Shown here: positions 15,286 to 24,310 of the stretch, piece by piece
Layout of the letters: each line of letters starts with the position of its first letter
Numbering within the stretch: position 1 is the first letter of the stretch
Source: Frigoriglobus tundricola
GTDB taxonomy: Bacteria; Planctomycetota; Planctomycetia; Gemmatales; Gemmataceae
Assembly (NCBI RefSeq): GCF_013128195.2
Contig: NZ_CP053452.2
Location: forward strand, 6,696,001-6,760,000
DNA: 64,000 nt
Direction of reading: 5' to 3'
Notes under the pieces: generated by a model
What the model was told of the DNA's origin: nothing
What the model saw: the letters and a program-made list of their open reading frames with translations, nothing else
Databases searched by the model: none
Translations under genes and position numbers: made by a program

Positions 15286-18200
15286 TCACTTCCGCTCCCG
15301 CGGCGGCGGGGCGACCTCCGGTGGTGGGGGCGGCGTCCGGGCCTGGGCGAGGGCCTCCGTCACGTCGGCCCACAGTGCCAGCCACGCCCTCCGCTCGTCG
15401 GTCGGTAGCGCCCGCAACTGGGCCTCCTCCCGGACGGGCTTCAGGTCCGAGTCGTCCAGCCAGCGGGTCAGGCGGAACACCACCTCGCGTCGGTCGTCCC
15501 CGCTCGAGGAGCCGGCCCGTTTCTGCCAGGTGGCGAGATCGGCCCGGAGCCAGGCCCGGACCTTCTCCCGCAGGGCGGCCCGGTCGGACGGTTCGGCCGG
15601 GGCATCGGCCCCTTGGCCCCCGCCCGCGAGGGCGGCGTAGCACGCCGCGTCGTACCGGTTGGTGTTCAGCTTCGGGTCCCGCGCGCTCGCGCCCGCCGCG
15701 CGCCCGCCCGGGTCCGCGGCGAACGCCAGCTCGCACAGCCCGACGGCGGCGGCGTACCGCCGCTGGAACGGCTGATAGCACAGCGCGGCGAGATCCAGGG
15801 CCTCGGTCGGGGCGGCCGGCCGGTCGGTCCCGGCGAGGGCGCCCGGCAGCCGGGCCAGCAGGGGGCGCCGCCGCTCCACCCGCGCCAGGCCCCGGGCCGC
15901 GTTCTGATTCCTGGGGTTGATTCGGAGCGCCTCCTTGTACTCGGCCGCGGCGCCGTCCGGGTCGCCCGTCTCTTCCAGCCGCAGCCCCAGGTAGTAGTGG
16001 GCCACCGCGAATTGGGGGTCGCGCCGAACGGTCTCCCGCAAGGTGGCGATGGCCCCGTTCAGGTCCCCGAGGTCCTTGAGCGCAACGGCCAGATTGATCC
16101 GCGCGAAGCTGAGCCTCGGGTTGCGGGCGAGTGCGGCCCGGTACGCGGCCGCCGCGCCGGCCCGGTCCCCGTCCTGACTCAGCAGCCGGCCGAGGTCGTA
16201 AAAGGTATGGGAGTCGTTCGGGCGGAGGGCGATCGCGGCCCGTAAGCCGCCCAGCGCCTCCGCGAACGCCCGCGGTTCGCGGGTCTCGTTCCAGAGACTG
16301 CGCATGAAATCGCCATAGGACGACTGGAGCCGCGCGTTGCCGGGGTCGCGATCCCGGACGGCCCGGAAGACCGCGATCAGGGGCATTTCCGAGGAGGCGG
16401 TGGCCTTACCATAGGACGCGAAGACCTCCATCTTATCGGCGAGCGCGCCCAGAGTATCGGCGAGCAGGGCCACCGCGTCGCCCGGCAAGTCCTCGGTCGC
16501 CGCACGCTCGGCCAGGCGGTACAGTTCGGGCATCGCTTCCTGTCCCGCCCGGCCGCCGGACCACCAGAAGGGAAGGGCCGCCGCCCGGACGGCGCGGCGG
16601 AACGGGTCGTCGTCGCAGCCGTCAGCCACCGCCCGCCACAGCGGCAACTCGAGGCCGTCGTGCAGGCCGGCGCGCCGGGGCACGATGAGCACCTGGTCGA
16701 TCGTGGAGCGCGTGGCGGCCCGCACCCCCGGCCGCTCGGCCCGCAGCGCGGCCACCGCGCCCGTCACGGCGTCCGGCCCGGCCAGCCGCGCCGGCAGCCC
16801 CGCGGCCCCCAGCGCCGCCCGGAACGCCCGCACCCGTTTGGTGCCGTCGGGACTGCCGCCCACCTGCTCGAGCTGTTCCTCCAGCGCGCCGCCGCGAGCC
16901 CCGCCAGCAGCGCCGCGTCCCGCCGCGCCCGCTCCAGCCCCCGCCCGACCTCCGCCGCCCGCTCCGACACCCGGCCGGCCACCCCCGCGCTGCACGACCC
17001 GGCCACCGCCGCGGCCTGGGCCACCGCCCCCGCCGCCTGCTCCCACACCGCCACCGCCGAGTTCCCCTCCTCCGGGGTCGCGGGGTCCCGCGCGGCGGCC
17101 TGCGCCGCGAGCTGCTCCGCGCGGCCCAGCGCCACGTTGGCCGCGCCGTCCGCGTCGGTCCGGCGTTCGGCCGCCTGGGTCCGCACGGCCAGCCACCCGC
17201 CCCCGCCGACCACCAGGAGGCCCAGCACGCTCGCCGCCACCGCGAGCCGCGTCCGACGCTTCTGCCACTCGGCGCGGGCCTCGGCCGCGGCCCGCGCCCG
17301 GTCCAGCTCCGCCCGCCGGACCCGCTCGTCCGCCGCCGCCCGCAGGTCGGCCACCGCACGGGCCACCTCGCCCGCGTCGGCCGGGCGCCCCGCCTTGTCC
17401 GGGGCCAGGCACCGCTTGGCCAGGGCCACCAGCTCGGGGTCCGCGCCGCACGCGTCGAGCGCCCGAAGCAGCCGCCCACCTGGCCCCGGGCCGCCATCAC
17501 CCGGGTCCGCTCGGCACTGTCCGCGACGAACGGGGGCGGCCGGTCAGGACCGCCGCCAGGATGCCCCCGAGCCCGAACACGTCGCTCCGCCGGTCCACCT
17601 CGTGGACCGCCCCCAGGGCCTGCTCGGGGGGCATGTACGCCGGGGTCCCGAGCACCGCCCCGGCCTGGGTCAGCGGGTCGTCGGTGTCCCGCAGCGACTG
17701 GATCTCGGTGCCCCCGGCGGTGGCGCCCGGGTCGTCGCCCGGGTCGGAGCGGCCGCCGGCGAGCACCTTGGCCAGGCCCCAGTCCATCACCTGGACCTCG
17801 CCGTAGCTCCCGACCATGACGTTCGAGGGCTTCAGGTCGCGGTGGATGACGTGGTGGGCGTGGGCGTAGGCCACCGCCTGGCACACCCGCTCGAAGGCGG
17901 CCACGAACCGCCCGCGGTCGTGGGTGGGATCGGGACGGGACCGGAGCCGGTGTTCGAGGGTGTCGCCCTTGATGAGCTTCATCGCCAGAAACGGGCGCCC
18001 GTCCGGCAGCGTGCCAAGGTCGAAGACGGCCGGGACGTTCGGGTGCTGCAACTGCCCGGTGATGCGGGCCTCGTCGGCGAACCGGCGGGCGGTCCCGGAG
18101 GTCGGGGCGAACCGGTCCAGCAGCACCTTGACCGCCACCTCGCGGCCGAACGCGGCGTCGGTCGCGCGGTACACCGCACCCATGCCGCCGCGGGCGATCT

Positions 18201-18390
18201 CCTCCCCCAGTACGTATCGACCGGCGGCGGACGGCCGCGGGCCCGGGGCCGGGGCCGGGGCCGGGGCCGTGACCGTGGCGTCGGCATCCGAGTGGGTCAG
18301 AGCCGGACCGCCGGGCGAGGCCGGCTCGTGGGGCGCGAGCGCTGCGCGGCCGACGGGCGGAGCGGAGTGCGTCGGGTCGTGGGCGGCCAT
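15286..18390 (-). pseudogene. Ser/Thr protein kinase with TPR repeats, frameshifted
   Basis: Planctomycete-type receptor-like kinase. The kinase half (17497-18390, 297 codons from the ATG at 18390) has the glycine loop EEIARGGMGAVYRA, VAVKVLL, HRDLKPSN, DWG in place of DFG, and TPAYMPPEQA. A membrane segment (LAVAASVLGLLVVGGGGWLAV) and about four TPR units (for example AAAYRAALARNPRLSFARINLAVALKDLG) follow in other frames. The coding frame changes at least three times (near 17540, 17480 and 16900), always in GC-rich runs. Either the gene is dead or the assembly has indels; homology is continuous across the breaks. Ends RERK at 15286. Confidence 0.8.
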
Positions 18391-18675
18391 GCAATGGCTC
18401 CGGAGTAGAGTTACCGGGACCAGTATAACCGTCAACCGACGGTCAAAATAGCCGTCCGGGACATTTCCCGGCCGGCCAAGGGCAATGTTCACGAGTCGCG
18501 AGCCGGGGCCAAACGCTCGCCCGCGTCCGCAAGCCCACGGACGGGGGCGGTTGCGAACCCCGACGCACCATGAGTGGTCCGGTGGGTACGGGGAAGTTGA
18601 ACCGGTCGGTCCGGGCCGCGAGCCCTGACCGTGCGTTCGACCGGGGCGCGTCGCTCGGTCCCGCACGAGAAGCGG

Positions 18676-19266
18676 TCACACCTTGCGAACGACGCCGACC
18701 AGCACGCCGACGATGTACGCGTTCTCGTCGGGCTTCAGCCGCATCGCCTTCATGTCCCGGTTGCACGGGTACAGCCACACCTCGCCCTTGGCGCGCCGCA
18801 GCACCTTCAGCGTCAGCCCGCCGTCGATCGAGAACACCACCTTCGCCCCGCTCGGCGGCTCCGGGTCGCGCCGGACCAGCACGTAGTCGCCGTCCGCGAT
18901 CTGGGCCTCGATCATCGACTCCCCGTCGATCCGCATCATCACCAGACCGGGCTCGCCGAACTCCGCGTTGAAGTTGAACTGCCCCAGGTCCGAGAACGTC
19001 GGGAGCGGGGCGCCCGCCGCGCACACCCCCACAATGGGGATCGACGACACCGCCGACGTGTCGGCCGGCAGCACCCCGCGGTGCCCCTCCAACTGCCGCA
19101 CGTGGCCCTTCTCCTCCAGCGCCCGGACGTACTTCAGCGCGGCCGAGCGGTCGTACAGGTTCGCCACCACCGCGATCTCGTCCGGGTACACCGGCCGGTG
19201 CCGCTCCCGGTACAACCGGTGGATCACGTCGAGCACCTCGGACTGCCGGGACGTTAAACGTTCCAC
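18676..19266 (-). CDS. lexA: LexA-like repressor with S24 autopeptidase domain
   Basis: A 196-residue repressor with an N-terminal winged helix (RQSEVLDVIHRLYRERHRPVYP) and a C-terminal S24 self-cleavage domain: cleavage bond A84-G85 (CAAGAP), nucleophile S117 (DGESMIEAQIADGD) and general base K154 (LTLKVLRR). The GTG start at 19266 has a modest AAGG ribosome site. Two near-palindromic operators lie 9 and 55 bp upstream, so it should repress itself and perhaps the genes reading right from 19567. It is either a LexA paralogue or a prophage repressor of LexA type; the phage-like genes next door favour the second. The symbol reflects the family only. Confidence 0.85.
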   Translation of the reverse strand: MERLTSRQSEVLDVIHRLYRERHRPVYPDEIAVVANLYDRSAALKYVRALEEKGHVRQLEGHRGVLPADTSAVSSIPIVGVCAAGAPLPTFSDLGQFNFNAEFGEPGLVMMRIDGESMIEAQIADGDYVLVRRDPEPPSGAKVVFSIDGGLTLKVLRRAKGEVWLYPCNRDMKAMRLKPDENAYIVGVLVGVVRKV

Positions 19267-19275
19267 GTTCGCACC

Positions 19276-19291
19276 TTACACAAATGTGTAA
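19276..19291. promoter_or_regulatory. Operator 1 of LexA-like repressor
   Basis: TTACACAAATGTGTAA: perfect TTACAC half-sites around a 4-bp centre, 9 bp upstream of the repressor start. Confidence 0.7.
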
Positions 19292-19321
19292 ATCACGCGT
19301 TGACCCGTTTCACGAGTCATG

Positions 19322-19337
19322 TTACACCAAAGTGTAA
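19322..19337. promoter_or_regulatory. Operator 2 of LexA-like repressor
   Basis: TTACACCAAAGTGTAA, extended to GTTACAC/GTGTAAC. Its centre is 46 bp from operator 1. The pair brackets the likely divergent promoters. From 19339 to 19566 no gene is visible. Confidence 0.7.
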
Positions 19338-19566
19338 CACATGCGGGAGGGCGTTCAATGCGAGACGGCGGGTATTGGGAAGCCCCGGACGGGGGTGAGG
19401 GGCCATTGGGCCGGGGTGTCGGCCCGGGGGCGGCGCGGTCGGCTCGGCCGGGCTCGCCCGCGGCCCCGGGCTGGCATCAGCCGGGCGAACGGGTGCGCCA
19501 GGTGGCCCGGGGACCGGGCGGGCGCGAGTCCCAGAACCCCCGTGACCCCCGACACAGGAGACGGCT

Positions 19567-19800
19567 GTGGCTCCCACGGTGCAGACGGCCCCGAGCATTT
19601 CCTGCCGCTACGAGAACCCCGCCGGCCGGCGCGCGGCCCTCAGTTACGCCTGCCACCCCGGGGACCGGCACGTCGTCCGGTACGACGACCCGGACGGCGA
19701 GCGGTTGAAGTGGACTTATGAGAGCGTCGCCGGGGCCCGGGAGCGGTGGCGGATGCTGGTCCTCCGGCTGGAGATCGCGGGGTTCGTGAGGACCGAGTAG
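19567..19800 (+). CDS. Small early protein, unknown
   Basis: A 77-residue protein with a GTG start after AGGAGACGG. It contains CRYENPAGRRAALSYACHPGDRHVVRYDDPDGERLKW, a compact beta-like pattern, and ends in a helix. It is the first plus-strand gene beyond the repressor operators, so probably an early gene of the phage-like segment. Function unknown. Confidence 0.55.
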   Translation: MAPTVQTAPSISCRYENPAGRRAALSYACHPGDRHVVRYDDPDGERLKWTYESVAGARERWRMLVLRLEIAGFVRTE

Positions 19801-19950
19801 CAAATCGATGGGCCGGCGACCGCCGGCCGTCTCCAGGCGTTGTGTGGGCTCGAACTCCGCCTCATTGCCTCGCTGGTGATTCACCGGTTCCCCCAACGGG
19901 CCGCCCGTCGCGCGGCTCCCGATGAAGGACCGCGCGCACAGGAGCCCCAG

Positions 19951-20181
19951 ATGGCGAACCCGCATCGGCTGCTCGTTTCCGCCACGAAGCCCGAGCGCCC
20001 GCCCGGCGCGGGGGCGCGTGACTACCGGAGGTGCCTGGGGCCGATCGAGCCCGCGCACTGGATGCTCTCCGAAGACTTCGGCCACCGCATCTGCAAGCAC
20101 TGCGCCCGGCGGATCGCCGAGATGCGCCGGCACTACAGCCCCGTCGTGCTCCGGCCGGCGTGTGAGGCCGGGGACACGTGA
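19951..20181 (+). CDS. Small Cys-containing protein, possible zinc finger
   Basis: A 76-residue protein. ATG at 19951, six bases after AGGAG. Cysteines at CLGPIEPAHWM and ICKHCARR could form a small zinc site, as in many phage early proteins. It is downstream of the 19567 gene in the same direction. Function unknown. Confidence 0.55.
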   Translation: MANPHRLLVSATKPERPPGAGARDYRRCLGPIEPAHWMLSEDFGHRICKHCARRIAEMRRHYSPVVLRPACEAGDT

Positions 20182-20231
20182 TACCGCCTCGGACATGGTC
20201 GGGTGAGTGCGGTCTGTGTTCTGTGCTTGTG

Positions 20232-20304
20232 GCACAGGCTTTCGAGCCTGTGCTTCCAGGCACACAGGCTGGCAAGCCCGTGCCAAAAAATCCCGCGTCT
20301 GCGA
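20232..20304. repeat. Hairpin-rich intergenic repeat
   Basis: A 9-bp perfect stem with a TTCG loop (20232-20253, GCACAGGCT/AGCCTGTGC), then related CACAGGCT segments and a CGCGTCT/AGACGCG stem near 20290. Possibly a REP-like element or terminator. No gene in 20182-20433. Confidence 0.4.
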
Positions 20305-20433
20305 GACGCGGCACGAGGCCCCCCGACTGTGGGCCACACATACTCGATCACGAGAAGACACCCCCACCTGGCCGTGCGGCCACCAGGCGTGGGGACGTGA
20401 GGCCGCACCTGTGACCCCCTGTGGAGAGAACGC

Positions 20434-21069
20434 GTGAGCTGGACGATCCCGAAGAGCGGCGGTGGGAAGGCGGAAAAGGCCCCGGCGGGGAACCACCTGG
20501 CGATCCTGGTGGGGCTCATCGACATGGGGCGACAGTGGCAGGAGCCGTTCAACGCGACCAAGGACAAGGGCTACTGGGCGTGGCGCGCGTACTTCGTGTG
20601 GGAGCTGACCGAGGAGCGGATCGCCGGGACGGGCACGAACCACGTCATCGCCATCGACCTCTCGCACTCGACGAACGAGAAGTCGAAGCTCCGGAAGTGG
20701 GTGGAGGCGCGCACCGGGCGGCCCCTGGTCGAACCGTTCGATCCGACGACCGAACTGGGGCAGGCGTGCCTGCTCAACGTCGTGATGAAGGGCGATTACC
20801 CGAGGGTGGAGGGCATGGCGGCGCTGCCCAAGGGGTTCGCCGTACCCCGGCCCACGTACCCCGTTACGGCCGTTTCCCTCGCCGAGTTCCGGGCCGGTAC
20901 GCCGGTGCCCGAGTGGGTGCCGTACCTGTTCGGTTCGCCCCTGGAGGACCACATCCGGGCGTGCGAACAGATCGGCGGCCAGCGCCCCAGGTCGCGGAAA
21001 AAGGCCGAGCCGGCGTCCGTCGAAGGGGGCTATGAGGAGTACAGCGACGCGGCGGACGTGCCGTTCTGA
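20434..21069 (+). CDS. Phage replication-associated protein (NGO0469-like)
   Basis: A 211-residue protein matching the pattern of phage NGO0469-family replication proteins: an early LAILVGLIDMG strand, DLSHSTNEKSKLRKWVEARTGRPL, a LGQACLLNVVMKG core and an ALPKGFAVPRP loop. It ends in an acidic tail with a terminal DVPF, like the partner-binding tip of single-strand binding proteins. A role in binding phage DNA or recruiting replication proteins is inferred. It lies upstream of the primase-helicase, consistent with a replication module. Confidence 0.65.
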   Translation: MSWTIPKSGGGKAEKAPAGNHLAILVGLIDMGRQWQEPFNATKDKGYWAWRAYFVWELTEERIAGTGTNHVIAIDLSHSTNEKSKLRKWVEARTGRPLVEPFDPTTELGQACLLNVVMKGDYPRVEGMAALPKGFAVPRPTYPVTAVSLAEFRAGTPVPEWVPYLFGSPLEDHIRACEQIGGQRPRSRKKAEPASVEGGYEEYSDAADVPF

Positions 21070-21190
21070 GACGTGAACCCGCCCTTGATGCGGCATTTCT
21101 CGGGCGGGCGCGGCGCCGGCCGGGCCGGGGCCGCGCCCGCCCAAAACGTTGCCAACGCGCCGGTGGGTTCGCGTTCCAGGAGGTGCCCGC

Positions 21191-21727
21191 GTGAGTGACC
21201 GAGACGCCCTGCTCGCCGCGATCTGGGCCGCACCCGACGACGACCTCGCCCGCCACGTGTACGCCGAGTGGCTGGACGAGTTCGGGGCCACCGACCACGA
21301 CCGCGCCACCGCCGAGTTCGTTCGGCTGAGCTGCCCGATGCGCGCGCGGGTCGCCACCCGTATGCCGACGGCGGCGTACAAGTGGCTCGCGGACCCGCCC
21401 CTCACGGCCAACTGGAAGCGGCTGGTGCCCTCGGTGCTGGCGCTCCGGAACCCGGAGAGCCGGCTGCCGAGCGACTGGACGCGCACGGGGTGCCGTGTGA
21501 CCGCCCGGGTGCCGCTGGTTTCGACCCGGGGCACCTGGTTCCTCGGCCGCATGGAACTCGTGTTCCGCCGCGGGTTCGTGGTCGAAGCGTTCCTCAACCA
21601 CGTCGGCACCGCCCAGGTCATCTGGGCGGCCCTCCAGCGCGACCAGCCCCTCGCACGGATCTACTACCGCGTGGGGATCGGTCGGCGGATGGGGCTCCGC
21701 TCGTACCCGGAGGGGGCCGACGAGTGA
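21191..21727 (+). CDS. TIGR02996 domain protein
   Basis: A 178-residue protein. The N-terminus SDRDALLAAIWAAPDDDLARHVYAEWLDEFG is the TIGR02996 domain, largely restricted to Gemmata-like planctomycetes and normally found at protein N-termini. GTG start at 21191 after AGGAGG. The C-terminal part has no recognised domain. Its presence inside a phage-like module shows that module has been shaped in planctomycetes. Function unknown. Confidence 0.75.
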   Translation: MSDRDALLAAIWAAPDDDLARHVYAEWLDEFGATDHDRATAEFVRLSCPMRARVATRMPTAAYKWLADPPLTANWKRLVPSVLALRNPESRLPSDWTRTGCRVTARVPLVSTRGTWFLGRMELVFRRGFVVEAFLNHVGTAQVIWAALQRDQPLARIYYRVGIGRRMGLRSYPEGADE

Positions 21728-21766
21728 CGGCCCTGGCCCCTCGGGTCGGGCCGCGTGGCCCTTTCC

Positions 21767-21817
21767 ATCTCGTCCCGCCCCTGGGTCGCGCGGGGACGAG
21801 ACAAACGGGGACGAGAT
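21767..21817. repeat. 51-bp CTCGTCCC palindromic repeat, copy 1
   Basis: Imperfect palindrome with ATCTCGTCCC at one end and GGGACGAGAT at the other, and an inner CGAGAC copy. Same element at 23974, 24148, 25701 and 27321. It lies just before the primase-helicase gene. Confidence 0.65.
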
Positions 21818-21907
21818 GTGTGGGTGGTCGTCTTCGCCGGTGCCCGTTCACCGGTGCCCCGCTCACCCGGTTCCGTATGATCTCCAACTTTCTGAAGGAC
21901 GCATTCC

Positions 21908-24034
21908 GTGACACTGACCGAAGCCCTCCGCGCCGGCGACGTTCTCGCCGTGGCCCGGCACTACCGGAACGCCGGCCTGTCCGTGATCCCGGTGTGGGCG
22001 GACGGGAGCAAGGCGCCGCGGGTCGCCGCCTGGACCCGCTACGCCGACACCCCGCCCTCCGAGGCCGAGCTGGTGGAGTGGTTCGGCCGCGGACCGTCCG
22101 GCGGTCTGGGTGTGCCCGGCGGTCCCGCGTCGGGTAACCTCTCCGTCCTCGACTTCGAGACCGCCGAGATCTGGTCCGAGTGGCTCGCCCGTGTGCCCGC
22201 GAGTCTGCGCGAGCACGTTGAAGCGTGCCCGCTCGCCAGGACGCCGGGCGGCGGCGCCCATCTGTACGTCCGCCTCGATCACCCCACGAAGGGGGTGACG
22301 CTGGCCGAGCGCCCGGGCGGCACGGACGACCGCGGCCGGCCCCGGACCCGCACCCTGATCGAGACCCGCGCCCACGGCGGGCAGGTCCTCGCGCCGGGCT
22401 GCCCGCCGGAGTGCCACCCGCTGCGGAGGCCCTACACCTGGGAGCGCGCGGCGTGGGTGGACGGCGGGCCGAACCACGTGGTCCCGGTCGAGGTGTGGGT
22501 GGAGTGGCTCGAACTCGCCGCCGGGCTCACGCAGGTGGAGCGGAAGAGGGCCGAGCCGAAGCCCGACACCCGGCCGCGCGGCGCGAGTTCGGCCGACGAC
22601 CCGGGTACCGACTTCAACCACCGCGGCACCTGGGCGGAGACCGGCCTCTTCGCTGCCGGCTGGGAGCTGGCCCGCGATTACGGCGACGACCGCGGGCTCG
22701 TCCGCCGGCCCGGAAAGAAGGTGGGCGTGTCCGGCAGTCTGGGCGTGTGCAGCAGCGCCGCGAACCACTGGCCCCTGTTCCACTGTTTCACCAGTTCGGC
22801 CGCGCCGTTCGAGCCGGGGGGCAATTACGACCGGTTCGGGGTGTACACCCGCCTGGAGCACGGCGGCGACTTCAAGGCCGCGGCCCACGCGCTCCGCGAG
22901 CGGGGGTACGGCAAGCGGGACGCCCCGGACCCGCCCCTGACCTGGGGGGCGCCGCCCCCACCGGACGGCGCCACGGGCCGCGGGTTCAAGTGGGCCTCCG
23001 AGCTGACCGCGCCGGACCGGGCCGACGATTGGGTCTGGGAGGGCTACCTGCCGCGCGGCGCGGTGACTTTGCTCTCGGCCCTGTGGAAGGTGGGGAAGAC
23101 GACGCTGCTCGCGCACCTGCTCAAGGCGTGCGGGCAGGGGGGCACGTTTCTGGGGAAGCCGCTGAAGGCGTCCAAGGTGCTGTACATATCGGAGGAGGGC
23201 GAGCGCCACTGGGTGCGGCGCCGGGACGCTCTGGGCCTCACGAACAAGGTCGGGTTCTACGTCCAGCCGTTCCCCACGCGGCCGGCGCAGGCGGGGTGGC
23301 TGGCCTTCGTCGAGCAGCTCAAGCGGGACGTGGAGACCCACGGCTTCGACCTCGTGGTGTTCGACACCCTGGCGAAGCTGTGGCCGGTGCAGGAGGAGAA
23401 CGACGCCGGCGCCGTGGACGCGGCCCTGATGCCGCTGTGGCGCGTGGCCCGGGCCGGGGCCGGCATCCTGCTGATCCACCACCTGCGCAAGTCCGGCGGC
23501 CAGGAGTACACGGGCAGCCGAGGGTCCGGGGCGCTGTCGGCGTTCCCGGACATTCTGGTGGAGATGACCCGGTTCGACGCCAGTGACGCGAAGGACCGCA
23601 AGCGCGTGCTCCGGGCCAAGGGGCGCTACGAGGAGACGCCGGACGAGCTGGTGATCGAGCTGGTGGGCGGGGAATACGTCGCGGTGCCCGAGCTGTCGGT
23701 ATCGCCGCCGACCGATCCGGCCCTCATCTGGGCGCCGCCGGCCGAACGGGGCAGCGTCGCGAGCCGGGAGGAGCAGCGCATCGTGGACGTGCTGGGGACC
23801 TCGGCACAGGTCTGGCTCCAGGCGGAAGACATCCGCGCCGCGCTGCGGGCCAGGAACTGGGGCATGCGCAACGAGGACATCAGCACCCACCTCGCGAGCC
23901 TGTACAGTCGTCAGCAAGTTGTGATGCGGGGCCGGCTTAGGAGCAAGAACCAGCCCCGCGAGTACGCCCTGGCGTCTCGTTCCGCCCCTGGGTCGCGCGG
24001 GGGCGAGACAAACGGGGACGAGATGCCGACCTGA
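21908..24034 (+). CDS. PrimPol-helicase replication protein
   Basis: A 708-residue bifunctional replication protein. The N-terminus (1-200) is a Prim-Pol domain: early WARHYRNAGLSVIPVW-type strand, the metal-binding strand LSVLDFE (78-84), and the TPGGGAHLYVR motif (112-122). Middle and C-terminus hold a RecA/RepA-type ATPase with Walker A ALWKVGKTT (391-399), Walker B FDLVVFD (480-486) and a LLIHHLRKSGG sensor stretch. Such proteins prime and unwind DNA for phages, plasmids and phage satellites. GTG start at 21908. Its last 18 residues are encoded by repeat copy 2, so the repeat has altered the C-terminus. Confidence 0.85.
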   Translation: MTLTEALRAGDVLAVARHYRNAGLSVIPVWADGSKAPRVAAWTRYADTPPSEAELVEWFGRGPSGGLGVPGGPASGNLSVLDFETAEIWSEWLARVPASLREHVEACPLARTPGGGAHLYVRLDHPTKGVTLAERPGGTDDRGRPRTRTLIETRAHGGQVLAPGCPPECHPLRRPYTWERAAWVDGGPNHVVPVEVWVEWLELAAGLTQVERKRAEPKPDTRPRGASSADDPGTDFNHRGTWAETGLFAAGWELARDYGDDRGLVRRPGKKVGVSGSLGVCSSAANHWPLFHCFTSSAAPFEPGGNYDRFGVYTRLEHGGDFKAAAHALRERGYGKRDAPDPPLTWGAPPPPDGATGRGFKWASELTAPDRADDWVWEGYLPRGAVTLLSALWKVGKTTLLAHLLKACGQGGTFLGKPLKASKVLYISEEGERHWVRRRDALGLTNKVGFYVQPFPTRPAQAGWLAFVEQLKRDVETHGFDLVVFDTLAKLWPVQEENDAGAVDAALMPLWRVARAGAGILLIHHLRKSGGQEYTGSRGSGALSAFPDILVEMTRFDASDAKDRKRVLRAKGRYEETPDELVIELVGGEYVAVPELSVSPPTDPALIWAPPAERGSVASREEQRIVDVLGTSAQVWLQAEDIRAALRARNWGMRNEDISTHLASLYSRQQVVMRGRLRSKNQPREYALASRSAPGSRGGETNGDEMPT
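23974..24024. repeat. 51-bp palindromic repeat, copy 2 (inside CDS end)
   Basis: It overlaps the 3' end of the primase-helicase gene, which terminates ten bases later. Same orientation as copy 1. Confidence 0.65.
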
Positions 24035-24147
24035 CGGTAAGCGGGCGGTACATGGCCCGAAGCGGTCGGGGTTGACCAATCCTTGTCACCGGCCGGGGAA
24101 CCGGTCGCGTTATCCGCCGTGAGGCCGCCCGCCTGCGCCGCTGACAC

Positions 24148-24198
24148 ATCTCGTCCCCGTTGATCTCGTCCCCGCGTGACCCAGGGGCGGGACGAGAC
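24148..24198. repeat. 51-bp palindromic repeat, copy 3
   Basis: Inverted relative to copies 1 and 2, 124 bp after copy 2. It lies in the gap before the converging LRR gene. Confidence 0.65.
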
Positions 24199-24310
24199 GC
24201 GCCGAGAGCCCTGCCATGTGAGGAATAGACGGAACCCGCCGGCGCGCTCGAGGAATCCCTCTCGGTGCGGCCCCGAAAGCTCTCTACCGGAGGTCGGAAC
24301 CGATCGCTCG

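Noticed and set aside
15286-18390. Three separate genes (kinase, membrane linker, TPR protein)
   Set aside because: Homology to one kinase-TPR protein runs on across frame changes with no starts or ribosome sites at the breaks.
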